From Paraburkholderia sacchari (lineage in GTDB: Bacteria; Pseudomonadota; Gammaproteobacteria; Burkholderiales; Burkholderiaceae), in contig NZ_JTDB02000008.1 of the NCBI RefSeq assembly GCF_000785435.2, forward strand, positions 255,496 through 319,495: a stretch of 64,000 bases of DNA. The letters run 5' to 3'. Positions 1-8,988 of the stretch are shown one piece after another (the first letter of the stretch is position 1; every line of letters starts with the position of its first letter). Under the pieces are notes generated by a model. The model was not told the DNA's origin, made no database searches, and worked only from the letters and a program-made list of their open reading frames with translations. The position numbers were made by a program, and so were the translations under genes.

Positions 1-68
1 CTTTTTGTTGCCTGCTGCGAAGCGCGGTGCGGGGCTTTGCAGTTCCCACACCGCCGCGCGCTGACGCG

Positions 69-2414
69 TTAGCGCTTGAGTTTCGCGAAGGCCGCCGCCA
101 TTGCGCCTGCCGGTTCCGCGTCGCGCGAGCGCTGGCTGCCGCGGTTCGCAGTGCCGCCGCGCTGATCGCGGTTGCCGCCGTTGCTGCCGTTGCTGCCGGC
201 GCCGCTGCGTTGCGCAGCGCTTGCCGGATCGTCGTCCATACGCATCGTGAGCGCGATGCGCTGGCGCTTCACATCGACGTCGAGCACCTTTACCTTCACG
301 ACCTGGCCCGCCTTCACGACTTCGTGCGGGTCCTTGATGAATTTCGTCGACATGGCCGAGACGTGCACGAGGCCGTCCTGATGCACACCCACGTCGATGA
401 ATGCGCCGAACGCCGCCACGTTGGTCACGACGCCTTCGAGCACCATGCCCGGCACGAGGTCGGAGACTTTTTCGACGCCGTCGCGGAAGGTCGCCGTCTT
501 GAACTCGGGGCGCGGATCGCGGCCCGGCTTTTCGAGTTCCGCGAGGATGTCGCGCACGGTCGGCAAACCGAAGCGCTCATCGACGAACTCGGCCGGCGAG
601 AGACCCGAGAGCGCCTCGCGGCTACCGAGCACGTCGCCGATCGTGCGCTTGATCTTCGCGAGCATGCGCTCGACGACGGGATAAGCTTCAGGGTGCACCG
701 ACGAGCGGTCGAGCGGATTCTCGCCGCCGTTGATGCGCAAAAACCCCGCGGCCTGCTCGAAGGTTTTGTCGCCCAGACGCGGCACTTTCTTCAGATGGTC
801 GCGCGATGGGAAAGGGCCGTTGGCGTCGCGGTAATCGACGATATTGCGCGCGAGCGTCGAGTTCAGGCCCGACACGCGCGCGAGCAGCGCCACTGAGGCG
901 GTATTGGCGTCGACACCCACGGCGTTCACGCAGTCTTCGACCACTGCGTCGAGCGAGCGCGCCAGTTCGCGCTGGTTCACGTCGTGCTGGTACTGGCCCA
1001 CGCCAATCGCTTTGGGCTCGATCTTCACGAGCTCGGCGAGCGGATCTTGCAGACGCCGCGCGATCGACACCGCGCCGCGCAGCGAGACGTCGAGCTCGGG
1101 GAATTCCTTCGCCGCCAGTTCAGACGCCGAATAAACCGAGGCGCCGGCCTCGGAGACCACGATCTTTTGCAGCTTGAGTTCGGGATGCTTCGAGATCAGC
1201 TCGCTCGCGAGCTTGTCGGTCTCGCGCGAGGCGGTGCCGTTGCCGATGCTGATGAGCTCGGCCTGCGTTTGCGCGGCGATCCGCGCGAGCTTCGCGAGCG
1301 AGCCGTCCCAGTCGCGGCGCGGCTCGTGCGGATAGATCGTGTCGGTGGCGAGCAGCTTGCCCGTGCGGTCCACCACGGCGACCTTCACGCCGGTGCGCAG
1401 GCCCGGATCGAGGCCGATCACGGCCTTCGGGCCGGCGGGCGCCGCCAGCAGCAAATCCTTCAGGTTGCGCGCGAACACGCGGATCGCTTCGGTTTCGGCC
1501 TGCTCGCGCAGGTTCGTGAGCAACTCGTTTTCGATATGCGGCTGCACCTTCACGCGCCAGCACCAGCGGCAGACGTCGGAGAGCCACTTGTCGGCGGGAC
1601 GGGCCTGATTGGCGATGCCGAAGTGGCGCGCGATCATCGCTTCGCCGGGATGCGGCACCTGCGCGTCCAACTCGCCCCCGAGGCCGAGCTTGACCATCAG
1701 CACGCCGGCGTTGCGGCCGCGAAAGAGGGCGAGCGCGCGGTGGGACGGCACGGTCTTGATCGTTTCCGAGTACTCGTAGTAGTCGCGGAACTTCTCGCCT
1801 TCCTCGTTTTCCTTGCCCTCGACCACGCTCGAAATCACGACGCCCTGGTTGTACAGCCAGTCGCGCAGCTTGCCGAGCAGCTCGGCCGTTTCGCCGAATT
1901 GCTCCGAGAGGATGTCGCGCGCGCCGTCGAGCGCGGCCTTCACGTCGGCGACGCCCTTTTCGGCGTTCACGTACTGCGCGGCTTCCGTTTGCGGATCGAG
2001 CAGCGGATTGGCGAGCAGCGCGTCGGCGAGCGGCTGCAGGCCGGCTTCGCGCGCGATCTGTGCGCGCGTGCGGCGCTTGGGCTTGTACGGCAGGTAGAGG
2101 TCTTCGAGCACCTGCTTGCTGTCGGCGGCCTCGATGGCGGTGCGCAGCTCGTCAGTGAGCTTGCCCTGTTCTTCGATGCTCGCGAGGATCGCGGCACGGC
2201 GGTCTTCGAGTTCGCGCAGATACAGCAGCCGTTCCTCGAGCGTGCGCAGTTGCGTGTCGTCGAGATTGCCCGTGACTTCTTTGCGGTAACGGGCGATGAA
2301 CGGAACGGTCGCGCCTTCGTCGAGAAGCTGGACGGCGGCCGCCACCTGACGCGGTTGAACGGTCAGTTCGCTGGCGATGCGCTGGACGATCTTGAGTGCT
2401 ACGGTTTCCGTCAT
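69..2414 (-). CDS. tex: Tex-family transcription accessory protein (S1 RNA-binding)
   Basis: This is a full-length 781-residue Tex/YqgF-type RNA-binding protein of the kind that modulates transcription and toxin expression. The N-terminal helical Tex domain is followed by a YqgF/RNase H-like core (AVIGLDPGLRTG near residue 330), helix-hairpin-helix segments around residues 500-560 and a C-terminal S1 domain (VVTNVAAFGAFIDVG near 660). The last 50 residues are a Gly/Asn/Ser/Arg-rich tail, common in Burkholderia orthologues. The start at MTETVALKIVQRIASEL fits the family. It is transcribed away from the neighbouring secreted-protein gene, with 175 bp between the divergent starts. Confidence 0.95.
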   Translation of the reverse strand: MTETVALKIVQRIASELTVQPRQVAAAVQLLDEGATVPFIARYRKEVTGNLDDTQLRTLEERLLYLRELEDRRAAILASIEEQGKLTDELRTAIEAADSKQVLEDLYLPYKPKRRTRAQIAREAGLQPLADALLANPLLDPQTEAAQYVNAEKGVADVKAALDGARDILSEQFGETAELLGKLRDWLYNQGVVISSVVEGKENEEGEKFRDYYEYSETIKTVPSHRALALFRGRNAGVLMVKLGLGGELDAQVPHPGEAMIARHFGIANQARPADKWLSDVCRWCWRVKVQPHIENELLTNLREQAETEAIRVFARNLKDLLLAAPAGPKAVIGLDPGLRTGVKVAVVDRTGKLLATDTIYPHEPRRDWDGSLAKLARIAAQTQAELISIGNGTASRETDKLASELISKHPELKLQKIVVSEAGASVYSASELAAKEFPELDVSLRGAVSIARRLQDPLAELVKIEPKAIGVGQYQHDVNQRELARSLDAVVEDCVNAVGVDANTASVALLARVSGLNSTLARNIVDYRDANGPFPSRDHLKKVPRLGDKTFEQAAGFLRINGGENPLDRSSVHPEAYPVVERMLAKIKRTIGDVLGSREALSGLSPAEFVDERFGLPTVRDILAELEKPGRDPRPEFKTATFRDGVEKVSDLVPGMVLEGVVTNVAAFGAFIDVGVHQDGLVHVSAMSTKFIKDPHEVVKAGQVVKVKVLDVDVKRQRIALTMRMDDDPASAAQRSGAGSNGSNGGNRDQRGGTANRGSQRSRDAEPAGAMAAAFAKLKR

Positions 2415-2589
2415 AGAGTCTGGATATTCCTGCGAGGATCGGTTTGCGGTCCCGGGCTCGTATTCCCGGGTTTGCGGCCGGATAGCCGGGCGGCGACGTC
2501 AAGCGAGCGAGCGCCCGCCGGCTGGTGGAGCGGGGCATTTTGCCATAAATGGCGGGGCGCTCAACTCGGGGGGTGTTAGAATTTCAGGC

Positions 2590-3600
2590 ATGTTCCGTTG
2601 CCCTCAGAAGACGTTGATCCCATCCCGTTTGACACAAATCCAGCCCGACGCGCGCGAATGCGCAGCATGGCGGATCACCGCCCGAGCGGCGGCCTGCGCT
2701 GTCGCATTGCTGGCGGCGGCGAGCGTTCCGGCCCTCGCGCAAGAATCAACGGCCACAGGCGCGCAAGACGCGCTCCCGGTCGAAGTCGGCGGACCGATCG
2801 ATGGCGCGGGCGCCGCGTCGGCAGTGGAGTCGACGCACGCGCCGCGTGCGGCTTTGGGGGCTGCGGCGGGTGCAGCGGCGGCGGGCACGGGCGCAACGGT
2901 GCCGGATGCCGGCGTGAGCAATGGCTTCGCCGAGCGGCAGAAGGCTCTCGACCGGCGTACTGCGGAAAACAATTACCAGTACGCCGTCGCGCAACACAAT
3001 TGCTACGACACGTTTTTCGTGAACCACTGTCTTGGCAAGGCGCGCGATGCGATGCGTGTGGTGCAGGCGGATATCCGCCGCGAGCAGTTGACGCTGGACG
3101 AAGAGCAGCGTGCCGACAACGCGCGCCGCCGCGACGAGCAGGCCGCATTGCAGCGGGCGAAGGATCAGGCCGACGCGCCGCAGCGCGCTGCGAATGAGGC
3201 AGCGAGTACGCAGGCCTACGAAGACAAGCAGCGCCAGCACGCGCTCGCTCAGGCGCAGCGGCAGGCGGAAGCGCCGCAACGTGCTGCGAACGAGCAGGCG
3301 TTTCAGGAGAAGCAGCGCCAGCACGCGGTACAGCAGGCACAGCGCGAGGGCGAGCAGGCGCAGTCGCAACGTGCGGCCAACCAGGCCGCATACGACAAAA
3401 AACAGTCGGATTATCAGAAGCAACTGGATGAAGCTCGCCGCGAAGGCCAGCAGAAGGCGCAAGAGCGCGCCCAGAAAGCTGAGCGCTTCCAGCAGAAGCA
3501 GGAAGACGCGGCGAAGCATAAGGCTGATGTGGAAGCACGTCAGAAGCAGGCGGCCGAGAAGGCGCAGCATCAACAGCAACAAAAACCGCAAGGCCAGTAG
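2590..3600 (+). CDS. secreted coiled-coil protein, Gln/Ala/Arg-rich, unknown function
   Basis: This 336-residue protein has no family I can name. The ATG at 2590 gives an N-terminal signal sequence (hydrophobic AVALLAAASVPALA ending near residue 50, AxA-like cleavage), so it is probably exported. The mature part starts with a low-complexity Ala/Gly stretch. After a short conserved-looking block with three Cys/His-containing segments (QHNCYDTFFVNHCLGKARDA near residues 135-155), it becomes a long charged coiled coil. About three imperfect repeats of roughly 28-32 residues are built on QRAANE...KQRQHA. A weak TTAGAAT -10-like element lies just upstream. It may bind the cell envelope or a partner; this is inference only. 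Confidence 0.75.
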   Translation: MFRCPQKTLIPSRLTQIQPDARECAAWRITARAAACAVALLAAASVPALAQESTATGAQDALPVEVGGPIDGAGAASAVESTHAPRAALGAAAGAAAAGTGATVPDAGVSNGFAERQKALDRRTAENNYQYAVAQHNCYDTFFVNHCLGKARDAMRVVQADIRREQLTLDEEQRADNARRRDEQAALQRAKDQADAPQRAANEAASTQAYEDKQRQHALAQAQRQAEAPQRAANEQAFQEKQRQHAVQQAQREGEQAQSQRAANQAAYDKKQSDYQKQLDEARREGQQKAQERAQKAERFQQKQEDAAKHKADVEARQKQAAEKAQHQQQQKPQGQ

Positions 3601-3712
3601 TATCGGAAGGCACTCAGCGGTACCAGGCAGCACCCCGCTTTTTCAGCCGGACAGCAACCTCAGGCGCGCGACCTTTCGCACGGCGTGCACCGATCATGAC
3701 GAGGAGGCGAGC

Positions 3713-3946
3713 ATGCGCGAGCATCGTGAAGTCAAGGGCGAGGTCCTTCGTGACCGCATTCTGCAACTGGAATCGGAACACGACGATCTCGACCGTCTGA
3801 TCGAGAGGATGTGCGAGACGTCGGACTACGACGATCTCGAATTGCAGAAGCTGAAGAGGCGCAAGCTCAAGCTGAAGGACAACATCATCCTGCTGCAACT
3901 GCAGCTGGAACCCGATTCAACAAAGACCTCGAACGGGCACGCCTGA
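3713..3946 (+). CDS. DUF465 (YdcH-like) small protein
   Basis: This 77-residue charged protein has the two-helix hairpin pattern of the DUF465/YdcH family: LESEHDDLDRLIERM followed by LQKLKRRKLKLKDNI. The ATG at 3713 is preceded by the strong ribosome-binding sequence GAGGAGG, which decides the start over the longer open frame upstream. The family's function is unknown; these proteins are small cytoplasmic helical hairpins. It sits 112 bp after the secreted coiled-coil gene and may be cotranscribed with it. Confidence 0.85.
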   Translation: MREHREVKGEVLRDRILQLESEHDDLDRLIERMCETSDYDDLELQKLKRRKLKLKDNIILLQLQLEPDSTKTSNGHA

Positions 3947-4021
3947 TTCCGGGTCCTGGCAGGCGCCGGGGCGCGGCTGTAGTCGGGCCGCGCGCCGAGG
4001 ACCGAGCAGGAACCGCTTGCC

Positions 4022-6304
4022 TTGAATTCAACGACCGTTTCCCGATCCCGTCCCGCGCACGAAGGCGGCGCGCAGGATGGTGACGCACGCGCCACCCATT
4101 CATCATCGACCGCGCCTGCATTGAGTGCGCGCCGTGGCGCCGAACTCGAAGAGCTTTTCGCTGCCAACGGGCTGCTCGCACGCGAGATCGACGGCTATCG
4201 CCCGCGCGCCGCGCAGATCGAAATGGCGCGCGCTGTGGCCGCAGCGATGGAAGCTGCCGCCCAGGCCTTGCCGGAACCGGCGATGTTCGAGGCACAATCG
4301 CGTCCCGTACGACGTCTCGAACGCGGCGCGCCGGTCCCCGCGCAGGACCGTGCCGAAGACGCCGCGCGTGCTGCCACCGAATCCGGCGACAACACGCTGA
4401 TCGTCGAGGCGGGGACGGGCACCGGCAAAACCTATGCGTATCTCGTGCCGGCCATGCTGTGGGGCGGCAAGGTGATCGTTTCGACGGGCACCAAGCATTT
4501 GCAGGACCAGCTTTTTGCTCGCGACATTCCCACCGTGCGCGACGCGCTCGCGGTGCCTGTGAGCGTGGCCATGCTCAAGGGTCGCTCGAATTATCTGTGC
4601 CACTACTATCTGCAGCGCACGGCCGATAATGGCCGCTTGCCGTCGCGCCAGGAAACGGCGTATCTGCAGGAGATCATCCGCTTCGCGAAGATCACGCGTT
4701 CGGGAGACAAGGCCGAGCTCGCGAGCGTGCCCGAAACGGCAGCGGTCTGGTCGATGGTCACCTCCACGCGTGATAACTGCCTGGGTCAGGAGTGTCCGAA
4801 CTACAAGGACTGCTTCGTAATGCAGGCACGCCGCGAGGCACAGCAGGCCGACATCGTCGTCGTGAATCACCATCTGTTCTTCGCGGACATCATGCTGCGC
4901 GACACCGGCATGGCCGAGTTGCTGCCGAGCGCCAACACGATCATCTTCGACGAGGCCCATCAACTGCCCGAAACCGCCACGCTGTTTTTCGGCGAAACGC
5001 TTTCGACCGCACAGTTTCTCGAGCTCGCGCGCGATTGCGTGGCCGAAGGCCTGAGCCATGCACGCGATGCGGTGGAATGGGTGAAGCTCGGCGCGGCGCT
5101 CGAACGCGCGGCGCGCGATGTGCGGCTCGCATTCAAGGAAGATTCACTGCGCGTGTCGATCGCGCAGTTGCCCGAGGATCATCCGCTCTTCGACACGCTC
5201 GATGCCTTGCAGACCGAACTGGGCACGCTCGCTGCCGCACTTGCGGGGCAAGCCGAGCGTGCCGAATCGCTGGGGGCGTGCTTGCGCCGCGCGCGCGAAC
5301 TCCAGGGCGTGCTGTCTGGGTGGGTTGCCCCAGGCGCATCAGGTGACGCGTCGTCGCGCGGCGCGCAGGCTGCCGGCGGCGCTGACCAGCCCGATGCTTC
5401 GGCGGACGCCGCAAGCGAGTCCGGTGCCGACGATGAAAAGGTCCGCTGGGTCGAAGTGTTTTCGCACACGGTCCAGTTGCACGAGACGCCGCTTTCGGTG
5501 GCGCCCATTTTCGCGAAGCAGCGCGCGGGCGTGCCGCGCACGTGGATCTTTACGTCGGCGACGCTTTCCGTGCGCGGCGACTTCACGCACTATGCGGCGC
5601 AGATGGGCTTGAGTTCGCGGCGCTCGATGACGTTGCCGAGCCCGTTCGATTATCCGCAGCAGGGTTTGCTGTACGTGCCGCGCAATATGCCTCAGCCGTC
5701 GTCGCCGCAATTCACCGATGCGGTATTCGACGCCGCGCTACCCGCCATCGAAGCATCGGGGGGGGGCGTATTCATGTTGTGCACGACGTTGCGCGCCGTC
5801 GACAAAATCGCCACGAAGCTGCGCGACACGATCGAGGCGCGTGGCTGGAATACGCCTTTGCTGGTACAGGGCGATGCAAGCCGCACCGAGTTGCTCGAAC
5901 GCTTTCGCGCATATGGCAACGCGATCCTCGTAGGCAGCCAGAGCTTCTGGGAAGGCGTCGACGTGCGGGGCGATGCGCTGTCGCTCGTCGTCATCGACAA
6001 GCTGCCGTTCGCGCCGCCCGATGATCCCGTTCTGGCCGCGCGTCTCGATGCGCTGGCGAAAAAGGGCTTGAGCCCATTCGCCGTCCATCAACTGCCGCAA
6101 GCGGTCATCACGCTCAAGCAGGGCGCCGGGCGTCTGATTCGTGCGGAGACCGATCGCGGCGTGCTGATGATCTGCGACACGCGCCTCGTGGACAAGCCTT
6201 ATGGCCGGCGTATTTGGCAAAGCTTGCCGCCGTTCAAGCGCACGCGCGAGATCGAGGTTGTGCGGGCGTTCTTCACGGGCGAGGAAGAGCAGGGCGCCCA
6301 ATGA
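4022..6304 (+). CDS. ATP-dependent DNA helicase, DinG/YoaA (XPD-like) family
   Basis: This 760-residue superfamily 2 helicase of the XPD/DinG/YoaA type is expected to unwind DNA 5'-3' and act in repair. Walker A GTGTGKT is at residues 131-137 and the DEAH box at 310-313. Four cysteines fitting the 4Fe-4S cluster are visible at C192, C253, C258 and C264. The late motif QGAGRLIRAETDRG is intact. The only plausible in-frame starts are TTG codons: 4022 is used here and another at about 4124 is possible. About 40 low-complexity residues separate the Q-motif region (RPRAAQIEMARAVA) from Walker A, and a second Ala/Asp-rich insert lies near residues 435-475. YoaA is a closer guess than DinG. Confidence 0.92.
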   Translation: MNSTTVSRSRPAHEGGAQDGDARATHSSSTAPALSARRGAELEELFAANGLLAREIDGYRPRAAQIEMARAVAAAMEAAAQALPEPAMFEAQSRPVRRLERGAPVPAQDRAEDAARAATESGDNTLIVEAGTGTGKTYAYLVPAMLWGGKVIVSTGTKHLQDQLFARDIPTVRDALAVPVSVAMLKGRSNYLCHYYLQRTADNGRLPSRQETAYLQEIIRFAKITRSGDKAELASVPETAAVWSMVTSTRDNCLGQECPNYKDCFVMQARREAQQADIVVVNHHLFFADIMLRDTGMAELLPSANTIIFDEAHQLPETATLFFGETLSTAQFLELARDCVAEGLSHARDAVEWVKLGAALERAARDVRLAFKEDSLRVSIAQLPEDHPLFDTLDALQTELGTLAAALAGQAERAESLGACLRRARELQGVLSGWVAPGASGDASSRGAQAAGGADQPDASADAASESGADDEKVRWVEVFSHTVQLHETPLSVAPIFAKQRAGVPRTWIFTSATLSVRGDFTHYAAQMGLSSRRSMTLPSPFDYPQQGLLYVPRNMPQPSSPQFTDAVFDAALPAIEASGGGVFMLCTTLRAVDKIATKLRDTIEARGWNTPLLVQGDASRTELLERFRAYGNAILVGSQSFWEGVDVRGDALSLVVIDKLPFAPPDDPVLAARLDALAKKGLSPFAVHQLPQAVITLKQGAGRLIRAETDRGVLMICDTRLVDKPYGRRIWQSLPPFKRTREIEVVRAFFTGEEEQGAQ

Positions 6305-6417
6305 CGCTGCCGGGCGTGCGTCGTGTAATGTCCGCTTGCATATGCGCCGCGGCGGTTACATGCGTCGCGCATAGATTTGTGTGCCGGCATGACGTTTAGC
6401 GAACGAGCGGATGCAAC

Positions 6418-6451
6418 AAAAAAGCCACGAACCTGGGTTCGTGGCTTTTTT
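6418..6451. terminator. bidirectional rho-independent terminator
   Basis: A perfect 16-bp inverted repeat (AAAAAAGCCACGAACC and its complement) with a two-base centre ends in six Ts on either strand. It lies between the convergent helicase and lipoprotein genes and can stop transcription from both sides. Confidence 0.85.
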
Positions 6452-6552
6452 GTTTGCCCGCCGCGCGTCTGACGAGGCCATCAGACCGCCCGGCGGTTCG
6501 CTTCGATGCCCGCTGAAGCCGGAGCTTCGGACGAGCACCTCGCGAATACAGC

Positions 6553-6822
6553 TTACTGGCTTGCGCCCGAAGCCGGAGCAGCAGCGCCAGCGTCCGAAGC
6601 AGCAGCGGCAGCCGAAGAGGCAGCGTCGCTCGCAGCAGCCGTAGCTTCGCTCGCAGCAGCAGCGGCGCCCGAAGCAGCAGCACCTGCGTCCGAAGCAGCA
6701 GCAGCCGGTGCCGAAGCAGCAGCAGCGTCGCTAGCCGGTGCAGCAGCTTGTTCGCTGCTCTTGTTGCACGCAGCGAGTGCAACAGCTGCCAGCAGGGATG
6801 CTACGAGGAGGGATTTCTTCAT
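6553..6822 (-). CDS. alanine-rich small lipoprotein
   Basis: This 89-residue protein has a lipoprotein signal peptide: MKKSLLVASLLAAVALAAC, with the lipobox ALAAC and cysteine at residue 19. The mature part is almost only Ala, Ser, Asp, Glu and Gly, in irregular AASD/AASE/AASG repeats, ending in GASQ. The ATG at 6822 is preferred over an upstream in-frame GTG because AAGGA lies seven bases before it. The gene DNA is an imperfect GCAGCA-type repeat. No domain is visible; similar Ala-rich lipoproteins are common and uncharacterised in Burkholderia. Confidence 0.85.
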   Translation of the reverse strand: MKKSLLVASLLAAVALAACNKSSEQAAAPASDAAAASAPAAAASDAGAAASGAAAAASEATAAASDAASSAAAAASDAGAAAPASGASQ

Positions 6823-7053
6823 GATCACGTCCTTTTATGGTTAAAGGTAAGCAACAGCGCAAAATAATACCGGTAATGTGCCCCAACATCGACCTGAGCC
6901 GCTGGTGGAGATGCACTGCAAGAGCGTGAATCTTCCCTACGGCCTGGGCGGAAATTATAGGCACTTTCGTATCGACCGTCGACAAATCCGGGGACAATAC
7001 GTTGTCTTTCTCATACAAGCACTATATTCGTACGGTATAACAGTCCGAAGCGC

Positions 7054-8325
7054 TTACGCAAGCACCCCGAGCCGTATCCAGCCCGCACAATACCATTCGT
7101 GTAGCAACGATGTCACACACGAATCGTGTGAGAGTGTTACAAAGCGTTTCCCATCCAGAAAGCGGTTGTCGGCCAATGCCGGCAGCCATTTTCTCACTTC
7201 TTTGAGCAAGTACTGCTCCCCGTTCAGGTAATACGACCGCGCATCGTAAAGCAGGATTGCCCTGCGGTCGAGTCTTATCCCATTTTTCGCGGCGCGCGCA
7301 ACAAAACGCGCTTCGTCCAGCGGCTTTTCGGGAGCGTCGAACACCACGTTCGATTTCGGTTCCGAAAGCCACGAGCCGACGAACGAGGACACATCCGCAT
7401 CATTCCATCGCACTTTAGCAAGCACGGCCGAGACGCGCTCAACAAGTGCCGGGGGCAGTTGTGCCGGATGCAACACTGCGGGCTGGTCAGGGTCGCGGTA
7501 GAGCGCGGGGTTGCCTGCGCCGTTGTTGCCTGCGCTATTGCCCGCATTCCGGCTGGCCACGCCATCCGCGCCGCGCTCGGCCAGCCAGTAGAGAAACTGG
7601 CTCGTGAGTTCGGTGGTGGAAGGCGAACGAAAGCCGATCGAGCAGGTCATGCATTCGCCTTCGGCCACGCCGTCGTGCGCAATGTGCGGCGGCAGGTACA
7701 GCATGTCGCCCGGTTCCAGCACCCATTCCTCCTCGGGTTCGAAATTCGCGAGGATCTTGAGCGGCAGCCCTTCCTCCAGCGACAGGTCGCGCTGCGCGCC
7801 GATGCGCCAGCGCCGCTTGCCATGCACCTGCAGCAGAAACACATCGTACGAATCGAAATGCGGGCCGACACCGCCGCCGTCGGACGCGTACGAGATCATC
7901 AGGTCGTCGAGGCGGGCGTCGGGGGCGAAGCGAAACCGTTCGAGCAGCGCTCGCGCGCGGTCGTCGTGCAGGTCCGCGCCTTGAACGAGCAATGTCCATT
8001 GGCGCGTCTTCGGTGTCGGCAGTTCGTCGGCGGAAAACGGGCCGTGCTCGAGCGCCCAGCGCTTGCGAAAGTGCGTGATGAGGCGGGATTCGACGTCGTC
8101 CTGGTCGGCCAGCGCGAAGAGTTCGTCACGCGAAAGCGGCGCGGTGATGCCGGGTATCGCCTGGCGGATCAACAATGGCTTTTTCTGCCAGTATTTCTTC
8201 ATGAACTGCGCCGGACTCAGGCCGCCAAGCAGCGGCGTGGGCGTATTGGGCGCGGGACATGCCAGGGAGGAGGGGGCGCGCCGCTTGCGGGCGTCCTCCG
8301 GGTGGTCTGGGGACCGCTTGGGCAT
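7054..8325 (-). CDS. roxA: JmjC-type ribosomal oxygenase (RoxA/YcfD-like, L16 arginine hydroxylase)
   Basis: This 423-residue cupin protein matches bacterial ribosomal oxygenases, Fe(II)/2-oxoglutarate enzymes that hydroxylate an arginine of ribosomal protein L16. The iron-binding triad is visible as H156-x-D158 (GPHFDSYDVFLLQVHG) and H217 (LPPHIAHDG). The N-terminal signature LSPAQFMKKYWQKKPLLIRQA is typical. A winged-helix-like C-terminal part completes the chain. The start at MPKRSPDHPE is chosen; 15 more residues could be read upstream. An Ala/Asn-rich insert lies near residue 250. It is divergent from the SlyD-like gene, with 32 bp between the starts. Confidence 0.9.
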   Translation of the reverse strand: MPKRSPDHPEDARKRRAPSSLACPAPNTPTPLLGGLSPAQFMKKYWQKKPLLIRQAIPGITAPLSRDELFALADQDDVESRLITHFRKRWALEHGPFSADELPTPKTRQWTLLVQGADLHDDRARALLERFRFAPDARLDDLMISYASDGGGVGPHFDSYDVFLLQVHGKRRWRIGAQRDLSLEEGLPLKILANFEPEEEWVLEPGDMLYLPPHIAHDGVAEGECMTCSIGFRSPSTTELTSQFLYWLAERGADGVASRNAGNSAGNNGAGNPALYRDPDQPAVLHPAQLPPALVERVSAVLAKVRWNDADVSSFVGSWLSEPKSNVVFDAPEKPLDEARFVARAAKNGIRLDRRAILLYDARSYYLNGEQYLLKEVRKWLPALADNRFLDGKRFVTLSHDSCVTSLLHEWYCAGWIRLGVLA

Positions 8326-8327
8326 CG

Positions 8328-8333
8328 TATAAT
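8328..8333 (+). promoter_or_regulatory. -10 element TATAAT upstream of the SlyD-like gene
   Basis: A perfect TATAAT lies 25 bp before the ATG at 8358, in the 32-bp gap between divergent genes. No good -35 is visible at the matching distance, so this is a partial promoter call. The Shine-Dalgarno GGAGGA lies at 8347-8352. Confidence 0.5.
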
Positions 8334-8357
8334 GTGGTCTGTAATCTGGAGGATCGA

Positions 8358-8903
8358 ATGAAAATTGCAAAGGACACCGTCGTGTCGGTCGCTTACAAGC
8401 TATCGGATGCGCAGGGCAATCTGATCGAGGAAAGCGACGAGCCGATGGTCTATCTGCACGGCGGCTATGATGGCACGTTCCCCAAGATCGAGGAAGTGCT
8501 GGACGGCAAGGAGCCGGGCTTCGAGACCCAGATCCAGCTTGAGCCTTCCGACGCTTTCGGCGAGTACGATCCCGAACTCGTCAAGATTGAGCCGCGCAGC
8601 CGTTTCCCGGAACCGCTCGAAGTGGGCATGCAGTTCGAAGGCACGCCCGAAGAGGGCGATGAGGATCTCGACACGCTCATCTACACCGTTACCGACGTTG
8701 CCGAAGATAAAGTCGTGCTCGACGGCAATCACCCACTAGCGGGCATGGCGCTGCGTTTCGCGCTGTCGGTCAAGGAAGTGCGTCAGGCGACCGAGGACGA
8801 GATCGAGCACGAACATGCGCATGGCGCGGAAGGTCTCGAAATCGCCGATGAGGACGACGACGAAGACGGCGACGAACCCGCCTCCAAACCCACCCTGCAT
8901 TGA
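8358..8903 (+). CDS. slyD: FKBP-type peptidyl-prolyl isomerase, SlyD-like
   Basis: This 181-residue protein has the SlyD arrangement: a split FKBP domain (residues 1-65 and 125-150, with VSVAYKLSDAQGNLIEES and HPLAGMALRF) interrupted by an IF chaperone insert, then an acidic, His-containing tail. The tail (EHEHAHGAEG, then Asp/Glu runs) could bind metal. It would catalyse prolyl isomerisation and assist folding in the cytoplasm. The IF domain carries an unusual EEGDEDLDT stretch. Length and domain order suit Burkholderia SlyD-like proteins. Confidence 0.92.
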   Translation: MKIAKDTVVSVAYKLSDAQGNLIEESDEPMVYLHGGYDGTFPKIEEVLDGKEPGFETQIQLEPSDAFGEYDPELVKIEPRSRFPEPLEVGMQFEGTPEEGDEDLDTLIYTVTDVAEDKVVLDGNHPLAGMALRFALSVKEVRQATEDEIEHEHAHGAEGLEIADEDDDEDGDEPASKPTLH

Positions 8904-8909
8904 CCAGGC

Positions 8910-8954
8910 AACGCGCCGGTAGTTACTGTTCGGTAGTTACTGCTGGCGCGTTTT
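8910..8954 (+). terminator. terminator-like hairpin enclosing a tandem 12-mer
   Basis: AACGCGCC and GGCGCGTT pair around a 29-base interior, followed by TTTTG. The interior holds two copies of CGGTAGTTACTG, at 8917 and 8931. It lies just after the SlyD-like stop codon and between convergent genes. Confidence 0.55.
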
Positions 8955-8988
8955 GCTTCGCGTCCCGATTGTTTTCCCCTCGTCCTGT

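Noticed and set aside
984..2579. Long open frame antisense to tex
   Set aside because: Shadow of tex; no ribosome-binding site or conserved motif.
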